Below are positions 53,692-62,026 of a DNA stretch of 64,000 bases, piece by piece. How positions within the stretch are numbered: position 1 is the stretch's first letter; each line of letters begins with the position of its first letter. The notes beneath the pieces are model-generated. The model worked only from the letters and a program-made list of their open reading frames with translations, did not search any database and had not been told where the DNA came from. The stretch lies in contig JAGOBA010000003.1 in the NCBI GenBank assembly GCA_017983635.1, positions 1 through 64,000 of the forward strand. Direction: 5' to 3'. A program made the translations under genes and the position numbers. This DNA is from Alphaproteobacteria bacterium (GTDB taxonomy: Bacteria > Pseudomonadota > Alphaproteobacteria > Micropepsales > Micropepsaceae).

Positions 53692-55152
53692 ATGAGTACG
53701 GCTTTGGCTTCGAAACCGGCAGCAAATCAGGACTTGCGGGCGATCCTGGAGAAACAGCGAAAGGCCTATCTGAACGACGGGCCGCCGAGCGCAGAGACTC
53801 GGATCGATCGGATTGACCGCTGCGTCGCGCTGTTGGTGGACCATCAGGACGAAATCGCGGACGCGTTGAACAAAGACTTCGGCAGCCGCTCGCCGCAGAT
53901 GTCGAAGTTCACCGACGTGTCGGGCTCGATCGGTCCGCTGAAGCACGCGAAGGAAAACCTGCGCAAGTGGATGAAGGTGGAGAAGCGCAAGCCCACGCCC
54001 GCGATCCTGGGCTGGTTCGGCGCAAAGGCCGAGATTCACTACCAGCCGCTGGGCGTGGTCGGCGTGATCTCGCCGTGGAACTTCCCGGTCAATCTGACGT
54101 TTACGCCGCTGGCGGGCATTCTGGCCGCGGGCAATCGCTGCATGATTAAGCCGTCAGAGTTCACGCCGGCGACGTCGGAGCTGATGGCGCGGATGTTCAG
54201 GAAGGCGTTCGACGAGGCGGAGATTGCCGTGTGCACCGGCGGTCCCGACGTCGGCGAAGCCTTCAGCCGCTTGCCGTTCGACCATCTGCTGTTCACGGGC
54301 GCCACATCGATCGCGCACCACGTGATGCGGGCGGCAGCGGAGAACTTGACGCCACTGACGCTGGAGCTTGGCGGCAAGTCGCCGGTGATCGTTGGGCAGG
54401 GCGCCAATATGGAGCAGACCGCGGCACGGGTTATGACCGGCAAGACGCTGAACGCCGGGCAGATTTGTTTGGCGCCGGACTATGTGTTCGTGGCCGAAGG
54501 ACAACGCGACGAATTCGTGGCCCAAGCGACGGCAGCGGCGACTCGGATGTATCCGACGCTGAAGGACAATCCGGACTACACATCGGTGATCAACCAGCGG
54601 CACTTTGATCGCCTGCGGGGCTACATCGACGAAGCGAAGGCGAAGGGCGCGAAGATCGTTGAGGTAAATCCGGCGAAGGAAGACTTGCGCCAGCAGCCGC
54701 ATCATAAGATCGCGCCGACGATCATCCTGGATCCGACCGACGACATGAAGGTGATGCAGGACGAAATCTTCGGGCCGATCTTGCCGGTGAAGACGTATAA
54801 GTCGGTGGACGAAGCGATCGGGTACATCAACTCGAAGGCGCGGCCGCTGGGTCTCTATTACTTCGGCGGCGACGGCGATGAGAAAGAGCGGGTGCTGACG
54901 CGTACGACCTCAGGCGGCGTCACCGTCAACGACACGATCATGCATGTGGCGATGGAAGATCTGCCGTTTGGCGGCGTCGGTCCGTCGGGCATGGGCGCCT
55001 ATCACGGCATCGACGGCTTCAGACAGTTCAGCCACCGCAAGGCTGTCTATAGCCAGCCGACCTCGAACTTCGTCGACAAACAGCTCGCCGGTATTCGCGC
55101 GCCCTACGGCGACGCGATGCAAAAGCAGTTGACGGGGTCGATTAAGCGCTGA
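53692..55152 (+). CDS. Coniferyl-aldehyde-dehydrogenase-type ALDH
   Basis: The 486-residue enzyme has GVVGVISPWNFPVNLTFTPLAG in pieces, the catalytic Glu in LELGGKSPVI, the catalytic Cys in NAGQICLAPDYVF and the C-terminal GGVGPSGMGAYHG. The PLGVVGVISPWNFPVNL pattern and length fit coniferyl/hydroxyaldehyde dehydrogenases that make NADH from phenolic or fatty aldehydes. The ATG has a purine-rich GGGATGGAG region upstream. It is divergent from the GGDEF gene and convergent with the helicase gene. Confidence 0.93.
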   Translation: MSTALASKPAANQDLRAILEKQRKAYLNDGPPSAETRIDRIDRCVALLVDHQDEIADALNKDFGSRSPQMSKFTDVSGSIGPLKHAKENLRKWMKVEKRKPTPAILGWFGAKAEIHYQPLGVVGVISPWNFPVNLTFTPLAGILAAGNRCMIKPSEFTPATSELMARMFRKAFDEAEIAVCTGGPDVGEAFSRLPFDHLLFTGATSIAHHVMRAAAENLTPLTLELGGKSPVIVGQGANMEQTAARVMTGKTLNAGQICLAPDYVFVAEGQRDEFVAQATAAATRMYPTLKDNPDYTSVINQRHFDRLRGYIDEAKAKGAKIVEVNPAKEDLRQQPHHKIAPTIILDPTDDMKVMQDEIFGPILPVKTYKSVDEAIGYINSKARPLGLYYFGGDGDEKERVLTRTTSGGVTVNDTIMHVAMEDLPFGGVGPSGMGAYHGIDGFRQFSHRKAVYSQPTSNFVDKQLAGIRAPYGDAMQKQLTGSIKR

Positions 55153-55156
55153 GCGA

Positions 55157-56746
55157 CTAAGCGGGCTCGCTTTCCTTCTTGCGCTTGATCAGGTGCTGCG
55201 GCACCGGGCGCATGAGGAAGGCGGGCATGTGGTCGTTCAGGCTTGCCGGCGCATTGTCGGCACCACGGTCTTCGCGCGGGCCACGGTCGCGGCGCTCGCG
55301 TTTCTCGGGCGGCTTTGGGCCGCGCTCGGCCTTCGGTTGCGGTGCGGCGTCGGTGCGTGGTTGGCGGTCGCGATGCTGGCCGCCTTCCTTGCGCGGATGA
55401 CGATCGCGCTGCGGCGGGCGTTCCGGTCGTGGTGAGGGCGTCGGTTGCTCGGCGGCGGGTTGTGCCGCGACGGCATCGGTATCGACGGGGGCCATAGACG
55501 CGATGTGCTCGTGCTTCGGGCCCGGACGGCGGTCGCCGCCGCGTTTGCGGTCACGGCCGCTGCGGCGTCCATCACGGTCACCGCGGCCTTCGCCACGATG
55601 GCGATCCGGCGTCACCTCGATGTCGTTCATTTCCTCACGGGCGAGCGGCATTCCGGTCAGTTTTTCGATGGCGCCGAGATACTTGTGATCGCCGGGCCCG
55701 GCGAGCATTAGCGCGTGACCTTCGCGCCCCGCGCGGCCGGTGCGGCCGATGCGGTGGATGTAATCGTCGGCATGGATGGGCACGTCGAAGTTGAAGACGT
55801 GGCTGACCGCCGGAATGTCGAGACCGCGGGCGGCGACGTCACTGGCGCAAAGCAGTTGAACTTGACCGGCGCGGAAGCTCTCTAGCGTCTTCGTGCGGAC
55901 CGGTTGCGGCAGGTCGCCGTGCAGTGCTGCGACCGAGAAGCCGTGCTTGGTCAGCGACTTGTGGACGATGTCGACGTCGGTCTTGCGGTTGCAGAAGATG
56001 ATGCCGTTCGTGATCGTCTCGCGGCGGATCAGGCGGCGGAGCGCTTCGCGCTTCATCTTGTTGTCGTTCGACGGCAGCGCAATGATTTTCTGCGTGATCG
56101 TGGTTGCGGCCGTGGCCGGGCGCGAGGCTTCGATGCGTTCCGGGTTCGACAGGAACTGATCGGCGAGGCGTGTGATCTCCGGCGGCATGGTGGCCGAGAA
56201 GAACAGGGTTTGGCGGGTGAACGGCAGCATCTTCGTGATGCGCTCGATATCGGGAATGAAACCCATGTCGAGCATGCGATCGGCTTCGTCGATCACGAGG
56301 ATCTGGACGCCGTTGAGCAACAGTTTGCCGCGCTCGAAGTGATCGAGCAGGCGGCCGGGGGTTGCGATCAGCACGTCGACGCCGCGGGTGATTTTCGTAT
56401 CTTGCTCTTCGTAAGAGACGCCGCCGATCAAGAGCGCCATCGAAAGCTTGTGATACTTGCCGTACTTCTCGAAGCTTTCGGCAACCTGTGCCGCGAGCTC
56501 GCGGGTGGGCTCCAAGATCAGCGAGCGCGGCATGCGCGCCTTCGCGCGGCCGGATGCCAAGCGCTGGATCATCGGGAGGGTGAACCCAGCCGTCTTGCCC
56601 GTGCCCGTTTGGGCAATGCCCATTACGTCGCGGCCGGCCAGGACCGTCGGGATCGCTTTCTCTTGAATAGGGGTGGGCGTTGAGTAACCGGCCTCCGTGA
56701 TGGCACGGAGCAAATCGGCCGACAGGCCGAGACTTTCAAACGACAT
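55157..56746 (-). CDS. rhlE: DEAD-box RNA helicase, RhlE-type
   Basis: The 529-residue helicase starts with the Q motif (SFESLGLSADLLRAITEAGY, TPIQEKAIP) and has AQTGTGKTAGF, PTRELA, DEADRMLDMGF, SAT, then the second RecA half and HRIGRTGRAGREG. Residues about 380-529 are a Arg/Gly/Pro/Glu-rich low-complexity tail (RNA-binding type, cf. DRDGRRSGRDRKRGGDRRPG). RhlE acts in ribosome assembly and RNA decay in the cytoplasm. The start MSFESLGLS is at the family position. Confidence 0.95.
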   Translation of the reverse strand: MSFESLGLSADLLRAITEAGYSTPTPIQEKAIPTVLAGRDVMGIAQTGTGKTAGFTLPMIQRLASGRAKARMPRSLILEPTRELAAQVAESFEKYGKYHKLSMALLIGGVSYEEQDTKITRGVDVLIATPGRLLDHFERGKLLLNGVQILVIDEADRMLDMGFIPDIERITKMLPFTRQTLFFSATMPPEITRLADQFLSNPERIEASRPATAATTITQKIIALPSNDNKMKREALRRLIRRETITNGIIFCNRKTDVDIVHKSLTKHGFSVAALHGDLPQPVRTKTLESFRAGQVQLLCASDVAARGLDIPAVSHVFNFDVPIHADDYIHRIGRTGRAGREGHALMLAGPGDHKYLGAIEKLTGMPLAREEMNDIEVTPDRHRGEGRGDRDGRRSGRDRKRGGDRRPGPKHEHIASMAPVDTDAVAAQPAAEQPTPSPRPERPPQRDRHPRKEGGQHRDRQPRTDAAPQPKAERGPKPPEKRERRDRGPREDRGADNAPASLNDHMPAFLMRPVPQHLIKRKKESEPA

Positions 56747-56988
56747 CAGACTTCAATTAACTCCAGCGAGAGGGCTTTGTTTGCCAAGGCTGGCAAGCCT
56801 CTCTCGCGAGACAACCCAACCACGAACGATGCGGGCCCAAAGGCTCCGCCGGACGCTCCGCGCGCGGGACTCGCACGCGATCAGCTATGCCGGGGACCAT
56901 AAGGTTCCTGGCCAGAATGTCAACCAAAGGTGAACAGACCGTTGCGGAAGCTTGGTCTAAAGTGGCTGCAAATCGAACGGGGAGCGAC

Positions 56989-57543
56989 ATGCAGCGTAGC
57001 TTTGTCACGGCATTGTGTTTTGCAGCGGTGTCTCTTGGGGCGACCTCCGGGTTTGCGGATTCGGTGCCCCCGAAGCCTGCTACGCCGCAAGCGCCGCCGA
57101 ACTTTGCCTGCCCTGGCCCGGCGTATCAGCAATTCAAGTTCTGGGTCGGCGAGTGGATCGTTACGACCACGAAGGATGGCAAGCCGGCCGGCGAGAGTAA
57201 GATTGAATTGCTCGACCATGGCTGTGTGATTTTCGAGAGCTGGAAGAGTGCGTCGGGTGGCGGCGGGCATTCGATCAACGTCTACGATCAGGCCGACGGG
57301 CGGTGGCACCAGACCTGGGTCGATGCGACCGGCGATCAAGTGCACTACATCGGCACCTGGACGAACGGGAAGATGGAGTTCCGCGCCGACGACATCTCGA
57401 CGCCGCAGAAGCAGAAAGTTGTGCTGACCATGACGTTCGAGCCGCGCGCGGATGGCACGGTGCGGCAGTCGGGAACACAGTCGACCGACGGCGGCAAGAC
57501 GTTCCAACCGGCGTTCGATTTGATCTATACGAAGAGGAAGTAG
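56989..57543 (+). CDS. Secreted lipocalin-like protein, DUF1579-type
   Basis: The 184-residue product has a signal peptide (cleavage near SGFAD), then QFKFWVGEWIVTTTKDGKPA, ESKIELLDHGCVIFESWKS, INVYDQADGRWHQTWVD and IGTWTNGKMEFRADDIS, the FxFWxGxW-led beta barrel often labelled DUF1579-like. Cys26 and Cys67-type cysteines could pair. GGGGAGCG precedes ATG. Function unknown. It is divergent from rhlE. Confidence 0.75.
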   Translation: MQRSFVTALCFAAVSLGATSGFADSVPPKPATPQAPPNFACPGPAYQQFKFWVGEWIVTTTKDGKPAGESKIELLDHGCVIFESWKSASGGGGHSINVYDQADGRWHQTWVDATGDQVHYIGTWTNGKMEFRADDISTPQKQKVVLTMTFEPRADGTVRQSGTQSTDGGKTFQPAFDLIYTKRK

Positions 57544-57890
57544 CTGTCTCAGTGAGACAATTCATTTGCGCGGCTGAAGGGCTCGAAACCCGCTGAATTC
57601 CGCCGCGAAACGCGAGGCATGTGAGACAGGGGTCCAAGTGGCACAAGTGGTGTGCCACTTGACGAAGAGGCACGTCTGGGGCGGTGCGATCCTCACCCGA
57701 GCGTGCAGACGGACTCCGCCTCACTCATCGCGCTTGTCGGCTCGCGAACGACCATCGAGAACAGATTCGGTTTTCAAGTTGCAGCCCCGGTTCGCTCGCC
57801 GAAACGAGCGCTCCGGAGCGTTGGAACATACATAGAACATCGATCAGATGATGTCAATGGCAGGCAGCTCGGATGAACTGGACAGTCTCA
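57544..57890. repeat. Gene-free gap with two perfect palindromes
   Basis: TGTCTCAGTGAGACA (57545-57559) is a perfect 7-base palindrome with one central base. CAAGTGGCAC pairs with GTGCCACTTG (57635-57661) across AAGTGGT, and TGAGACA recurs at 57622. No gene is supported in the 347 bases. Motifs of this type occur at insertion ends or as small non-autonomous elements, but I see no transposase and cannot assign it. Confidence 0.5.
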
Positions 57891-58640
57891 TCAACTCGGG
57901 TGCGACAGCATCAGGTAGAACGCCGCCGGCAACACGACGAAGTCATTGACAAAATGCGCCGCGATGACAGGCCAAAGGCTGCGCTTGCCCCAGATATAGA
58001 TGGCCCCCCAGAACAAGCCGAGGATAGCCGTACCGATAGGGATCGTCCACCCATAGACGTCGCGCGGAATGTAGGTCAGATGCACGGCGCCGAACAGCAG
58101 CGATGATATCACGACTTGAATCACGTTGCTGAACCCGCCCCGTCTCAGCACCTCGATCAGAAATCCGCGGAAGAATAGCTCTTCGGAAAATGCCGCCGTG
58201 GTTGCGATCATGAACGATGAATACAGCGCGTAGGTGTTGAACCGATCGCCAACCGTACCGATCGGCCCGCGCATTTCAATCGCGAACAGCAAGCCCTGCA
58301 GCGCGAGCACCACGATCCACGCGACCGGCGTGCCGGCACGGCTAAACCCGAGGTCGGCAAATCTATGTCCCCGGATCAAACAGTAAAGCCACACGGGCAG
58401 AAATGCGGCGACGATTTCTGCGGGCCCGCTGCGTGTAAACATGATCGCAACATCCCACCAAATCGCAGGAGCGTCCGCAGGCCTTTGTAACGCGTCGAGA
58501 TGGGGGCGCACCTGCGCAACCAAAAAATCGTGCCCCATCCAGAAGAGCGCGCACATGATCGCGCAAGTCAGCAGGGCGACCGCAGGCGAGTCCGTCACCC
58601 GGGCGTTCGGCGTCAATGCCTCTTGCGCATACACACTCAT
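57891..58640 (-). CDS. CPBP family intramembrane glutamic protease (CAAX-type)
   Basis: The 249-residue protein has about seven hydrophobic helices and all three CPBP active motifs: Glu153-Glu154-x3-Arg158 (FSEELFFRGF), F-x3-His187 (FGAVHLTY) and His229-x2-Asn-Asp233 (HFVNDF). These enzymes cleave peptides in the membrane and in bacteria often process or confer immunity to secreted peptides. It lies 132 bases downstream of the LytTR regulator on the same strand and may be its target or partner. Confidence 0.88.
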   Translation of the reverse strand: MSVYAQEALTPNARVTDSPAVALLTCAIMCALFWMGHDFLVAQVRPHLDALQRPADAPAIWWDVAIMFTRSGPAEIVAAFLPVWLYCLIRGHRFADLGFSRAGTPVAWIVVLALQGLLFAIEMRGPIGTVGDRFNTYALYSSFMIATTAAFSEELFFRGFLIEVLRRGGFSNVIQVVISSLLFGAVHLTYIPRDVYGWTIPIGTAILGLFWGAIYIWGKRSLWPVIAAHFVNDFVVLPAAFYLMLSHPS

Positions 58641-58772
58641 TCGTGGCTCCCGCAGAATATGCCGTTCATTTGCCGCAAGTATGCGCGCGCGTTGGACCAG
58701 CGCTATGGGTCCATGACGAATTTGGTGTCAGCCGTGCCTTGCGCGGCGCGAGCCGTGCGTGGGGCGGCGGCG

Positions 58773-59513
58773 TTAGCCCTCCAGCATGTCCAACTTTGCG
58801 CGGAGGTCGTCGCGGAATGTGCGACTCAGCAAGAGTTTACGCCCGTCTCGAAGAACCAAATCTGCGTCGCCGTTCCGCCGGGCCACGATCGTTTTGATGC
58901 GGTCGAACTGCACCAGAGCGGAGCGGTGGATGCGCACGAAGGCTTGGGGGTCGAGCCGCTGCATCAAGTCGGCAAGCGAGCCGCGGAGCAAGTGAACTTC
59001 TTTGCCGACATGAATACACAAGTAGTGTCCGGCCACGTCGATGTAGTCGATGTCCGCGACGGCGACGAGGGTCGTTCGCTCGCCGTCTTTGACGCCAAGC
59101 CGCTGTTGAAATCCAATTGCCGGCCTAAGTTCATGCCCCGAGCGCAAGGCGATTTGCGCGCGCGCCCGATTGAGCGCTTGGGCGAAACGCTCGCGATCAA
59201 ACGGTTTCAACAGATAGTCGAGAGCGTTGACTTCAAACGCGTGGATGGCCTTTTCGTCGTGCGCGGTCAAATAAATGATGATGGGCCGTTGCGCGGCTTC
59301 GATCCGCCGGGCGATCTCGAAGCCGTCCAGATCCGGCAAGGCGACATCGAGAAACAACAGGTCGGGCCGCTCGCGCGCGATCATTTTGAGAGCCTCGGCT
59401 GCGTTCGCCGCCTCGCCCACGATGTCGATGTCATCTTCGTCGCGCAGATAAATGCGTACACGCTCGCGCGCGAGTTCGACATCGTCCACAATGGCGGCGC
59501 GAATTCGTATCAT
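58773..59513 (-). CDS. LytTR-family response regulator
   Basis: The 246-residue protein has a CheY receiver (IVDDVELARERVRIYL, phosphoacceptor Asp56 in LLFLDVALPD, YLTAHDEKAI, Lys in DYLLKPFD) and a C-terminal LytTR DNA-binding domain (residues about 145-246: VAVADIDYIDVAGHYLCIHV, LLRGSLADLMQRLDPQAFVRIHRS in parts, ILV motif). LytTR regulators control quorum, peptide and cell-surface genes. The start overlaps the kinase stop by four bases (ATGA), so both form one unit. Confidence 0.93.
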   Translation of the reverse strand: MIRIRAAIVDDVELARERVRIYLRDEDDIDIVGEAANAAEALKMIARERPDLLFLDVALPDLDGFEIARRIEAAQRPIIIYLTAHDEKAIHAFEVNALDYLLKPFDRERFAQALNRARAQIALRSGHELRPAIGFQQRLGVKDGERTTLVAVADIDYIDVAGHYLCIHVGKEVHLLRGSLADLMQRLDPQAFVRIHRSALVQFDRIKTIVARRNGDADLVLRDGRKLLLSRTFRDDLRAKLDMLEG

Positions 59514-60628
59514 GTGCCGGGTTCCGCTTTGGGCCGATGCGGGATCGCAATGCGCGCGACGAACTTGTTCGCATGGGGACCGGCGTCGAAGGTTTGTTCG
59601 TCGCCGTAAAGCAGGCGCAGGCGGTCTCTCACGTTTTGCAATCCCAGGCCTTGACCGGACTTCACCGTGTCCGCGTGATCGGCACAATCGTTCGACAATG
59701 AAAGCGCGAGCGAGCGGCCTTCGACAGCGGCCGTAAAGATCACGGAGCCGCCCGATACGCGCTTGCCAATGCCGTGCACCACGGCGTTTTCCACGAGCGG
59801 CTGCAACAGCATCGCCGGTACTGCGGCGTCCCAAGCGTCATCCGAGATTTCGAAGGCGACCTGAAGCTTTTCGCCGAGCAGCAGCGAATGGATATCGAGG
59901 TAGGTCCGCAAGAAGACTACCTCGTCCTTCAGCGCAACCTCCGGCGGGCGATCCTTCAGCGTCAACCGCAGGAAGTCGCTGAGGCGGGAGATGGCGCCAT
60001 CCGCACGTTTAGGGTCGCCGTACCCGATTGCCGAAATTGCGTTCAGCGTGTTGAACAAAAAATGCGGTTCGATTTGGGCGCGCAGAGCCCGCAATTCGGC
60101 CCGCGCCAGCAATCGCTCCCGATTCTGAAAGTTGCGGAAGTTGACGAATGCCTGACCTGCCGCCGTCACTGCGATGTAGGTTGGGACAGCGTAGAACGTA
60201 CTGACGACAACGCCGCCGAACAAGTCGGCCCACGACTGCGGCGCGGCGCCGTTCGAAGCGATGCCCAGCAGGGAAACATTCAATAGAAACCCTAAGGCCG
60301 TCAGCGCCGGTAACGCGACGATTCCCAGCACCACGTGAAGTGCCATGTGCTTGGCCGTTGCGCGCCCGGAAATCGGATACCTGCTCCCAAACCGGAACAG
60401 AAACGGTGTGGCAATCATCCATGGGACGAAACTGACAAGCACGAAGACGAATGTGACCCAGAGCGGCTCCGCGCCTCGTTGGATGATTACCGTCGGCGGC
60501 GCCCACGCCAACGCAACCAGGACCCAGGCGGCAACCACCCAAACGGCAAATCGGGCGCGACCGCCGAAGATGGGTGATCCGCGACGGGACGCACGGCCGG
60601 TTGAAAGAGGTTCGCTGTCAGCAAGCAT
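59510..60628 (-). CDS. LytS/YpdA-type sensor histidine kinase
   Basis: The 372-residue kinase has four predicted membrane helices (residues about 25-45, 56-78, 96-120 and 135-160) and almost no periplasmic domain, then the His_kinase domain with phosphoacceptor His189 (IEPHFLFNTLNAI), N-box LLQPLVENAVVHGI and G-box GQGLGLQNVRDRLRLLYG. Such LytS-type kinases sense lipid-phase or small hydrophobic signals. The start at MLADSEPLST is inferred; a longer frame lacks domain content. It is followed by the LytTR regulator. Confidence 0.9.
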   Translation of the reverse strand: MLADSEPLSTGRASRRGSPIFGGRARFAVWVVAAWVLVALAWAPPTVIIQRGAEPLWVTFVFVLVSFVPWMIATPFLFRFGSRYPISGRATAKHMALHVVLGIVALPALTALGFLLNVSLLGIASNGAAPQSWADLFGGVVVSTFYAVPTYIAVTAAGQAFVNFRNFQNRERLLARAELRALRAQIEPHFLFNTLNAISAIGYGDPKRADGAISRLSDFLRLTLKDRPPEVALKDEVVFLRTYLDIHSLLLGEKLQVAFEISDDAWDAAVPAMLLQPLVENAVVHGIGKRVSGGSVIFTAAVEGRSLALSLSNDCADHADTVKSGQGLGLQNVRDRLRLLYGDEQTFDAGPHANKFVARIAIPHRPKAEPGT

Positions 60629-60800
60629 GCCGGCGAGCTTATCTGCAGGTGGGCTCGGCGAGAACAGTTCGATCGGCTTGCGCTTAACAGTGCGGGGCGT
60701 CCCGGGCCGGGGCCTTGGGCGGCCTGCTGTTACCTCACTATTGAGGTGCGCCTTGGGTTTGATCTTGTCCTGCCTCGCGAAGGCGCGTACCGATCGCTCG

Positions 60801-61331
60801 ATGATTCGAACCCGCCGCCTGACGCTTAGACCTTGGCAGGAGGACCATAGGGCCGAGTTCGTGGCGATGCATGGTGAGGCAGAGGTGATGGCCGATCTCG
60901 GCGGTCCGTTCAGCAGGGTCGCGGCTGATGCCAAGTTCGATCGCTATCGCGCGGCATTGTCGGCGCACGGCATTGCACGCTGGGCAATCGAAGTCGGCGA
61001 CGGGGTGTTCCAAGGCTATGCAGGGGTCATGTTTAGGCCCGATGCCGCGCACCCGCTTGGGCCCCATCATGAGATTGGCTGGCGGTTGCGGCGCAGCGCC
61101 TGGGGCAAGGGTTATGCCGCGGAAGCCGCGAAGGCGGCGCTGGAGGACGCGTTCAAGACCAACGATCTCGCCAGGATTTATTCCTACACCGGCGCAGACA
61201 ATCAACGATCACGAGGCGTGATGAGGAAGCTGGGGCTGGTTCGCGACACGACGCTGGATTTTGCGTACGCGTATGATGGCGGCCCGGCGTGGGCGGGATT
61301 GGTTTGGGTTGCTGAGAGGAGAATCGTCTAG
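60801..61331 (+). CDS. GNAT family N-acetyltransferase (RimJ/RimL-type)
   Basis: The 176-residue enzyme starts MIRTRRLTLRPWQEDHRAEF, the typical RimJ/RimL opening, and has HHEIGWRLRRSAWGKGYAAE (acetyl-CoA loop WGKGYA) and SRGVMRKLGLVRD. The ATG of MIRTRRLTL is preferred over a long upstream extension. Substrate may be ribosomal protein or small amine. It is divergent from the kinase gene. Confidence 0.88.
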   Translation: MIRTRRLTLRPWQEDHRAEFVAMHGEAEVMADLGGPFSRVAADAKFDRYRAALSAHGIARWAIEVGDGVFQGYAGVMFRPDAAHPLGPHHEIGWRLRRSAWGKGYAAEAAKAALEDAFKTNDLARIYSYTGADNQRSRGVMRKLGLVRDTTLDFAYAYDGGPAWAGLVWVAERRIV

Positions 61332-61371
61332 GACGGTGCCAACGAAAATCCGTCAGTCCTCGCCGTGACGA

Positions 61372-61461
61372 GAATACCGATATGGCGGGTGGGTTTACAT
61401 TCTGGCGAGCAAGCGGAATGGGACGCTTTATGCCGGCGTCACTAATATTCGGCTCGGCTAA
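61372..61461 (+). pseudogene. N-terminal relic of a GIY-YIG endonuclease
   Basis: The reading frame gives YRYGGWVYILASKRNGTLYA then GVTN followed by a stop eight codons on. WVYILASKxNGTLYxGVTN is the diagnostic start of small (about 90-residue) GIY-YIG proteins. Only some 27 residues remain and the catalytic Arg/Glu half is missing, with no start codon in frame. The second motif Tyr is Ala (LYAGV). A dead remnant, ending inside the macro-domain stop. Confidence 0.7.
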
Positions 61462-61976
61462 GACGCGCGGGCGAGTGCGGCGCGATAGGCTTCGGCGTCG
61501 GTTTCCGAGAAGCAGCAGAATGTGATTTCGGCGGGGACGTTGTCTTCGGTTGCGAAGGCGCGCGCTGTCGCGATGGCAACCTCGCAGGCGCGCGCAATCG
61601 GAATGCCGTAGACGCCGGTGCCGAGGCTTGGGAAGGCGATGCTCCACAGGCCGTTCTTTGCGGCGAGCGCGAGGCTGTTCTTGTAGCAGTTTGCGAGCAA
61701 ACGCCAGACGTCCGCCTCTTTGTGTTGCGCGTAGACGGGCGCAACGGTGTGGATGACGTGACGGGCGAGCAGCTTGAAGCCGGGGGTGATGACGGCCTCA
61801 CCCGTCGGGCAGCGGCCGATCGCCATCATCGCTTTGCCGAGTTCCGGGCCGGCCGCTTTGTTGATCGCGCCGTCGACACCGCCGCCGGGGGTCAACCGGC
61901 TGTTCGCGGCGTTGACGATCGCGTCGACGTCGAGCGTGGTGATGTCGGCTTTGGCGACGGTGAGGTGAGCGCGCAT
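61458..61976 (-). CDS. Macro-domain O-acetyl-ADP-ribose deacetylase
   Basis: The 172-residue macro domain has the ADP-ribose-binding motifs DAIVNAANSRLTPGGGVDGAI (in pieces) and SIAFPSLGTGVYGIP, VIHTVAPVY and the catalytic Asn/Asp near the N-terminus. YmdB-type proteins deacetylate O-acetyl-ADP-ribose and remove ADP-ribose. The ATG of MRAHLTVAKADI is the conserved start. The end overlaps the GIY-YIG relic. Confidence 0.92.
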   Translation of the reverse strand: MRAHLTVAKADITTLDVDAIVNAANSRLTPGGGVDGAINKAAGPELGKAMMAIGRCPTGEAVITPGFKLLARHVIHTVAPVYAQHKEADVWRLLANCYKNSLALAAKNGLWSIAFPSLGTGVYGIPIARACEVAIATARAFATEDNVPAEITFCCFSETDAEAYRAALARAS

Positions 61977-62026
61977 GTCGAATGGTACACCCCACTCTCC
62001 CCTTGTGGGAGAGTGATTCCTACACG

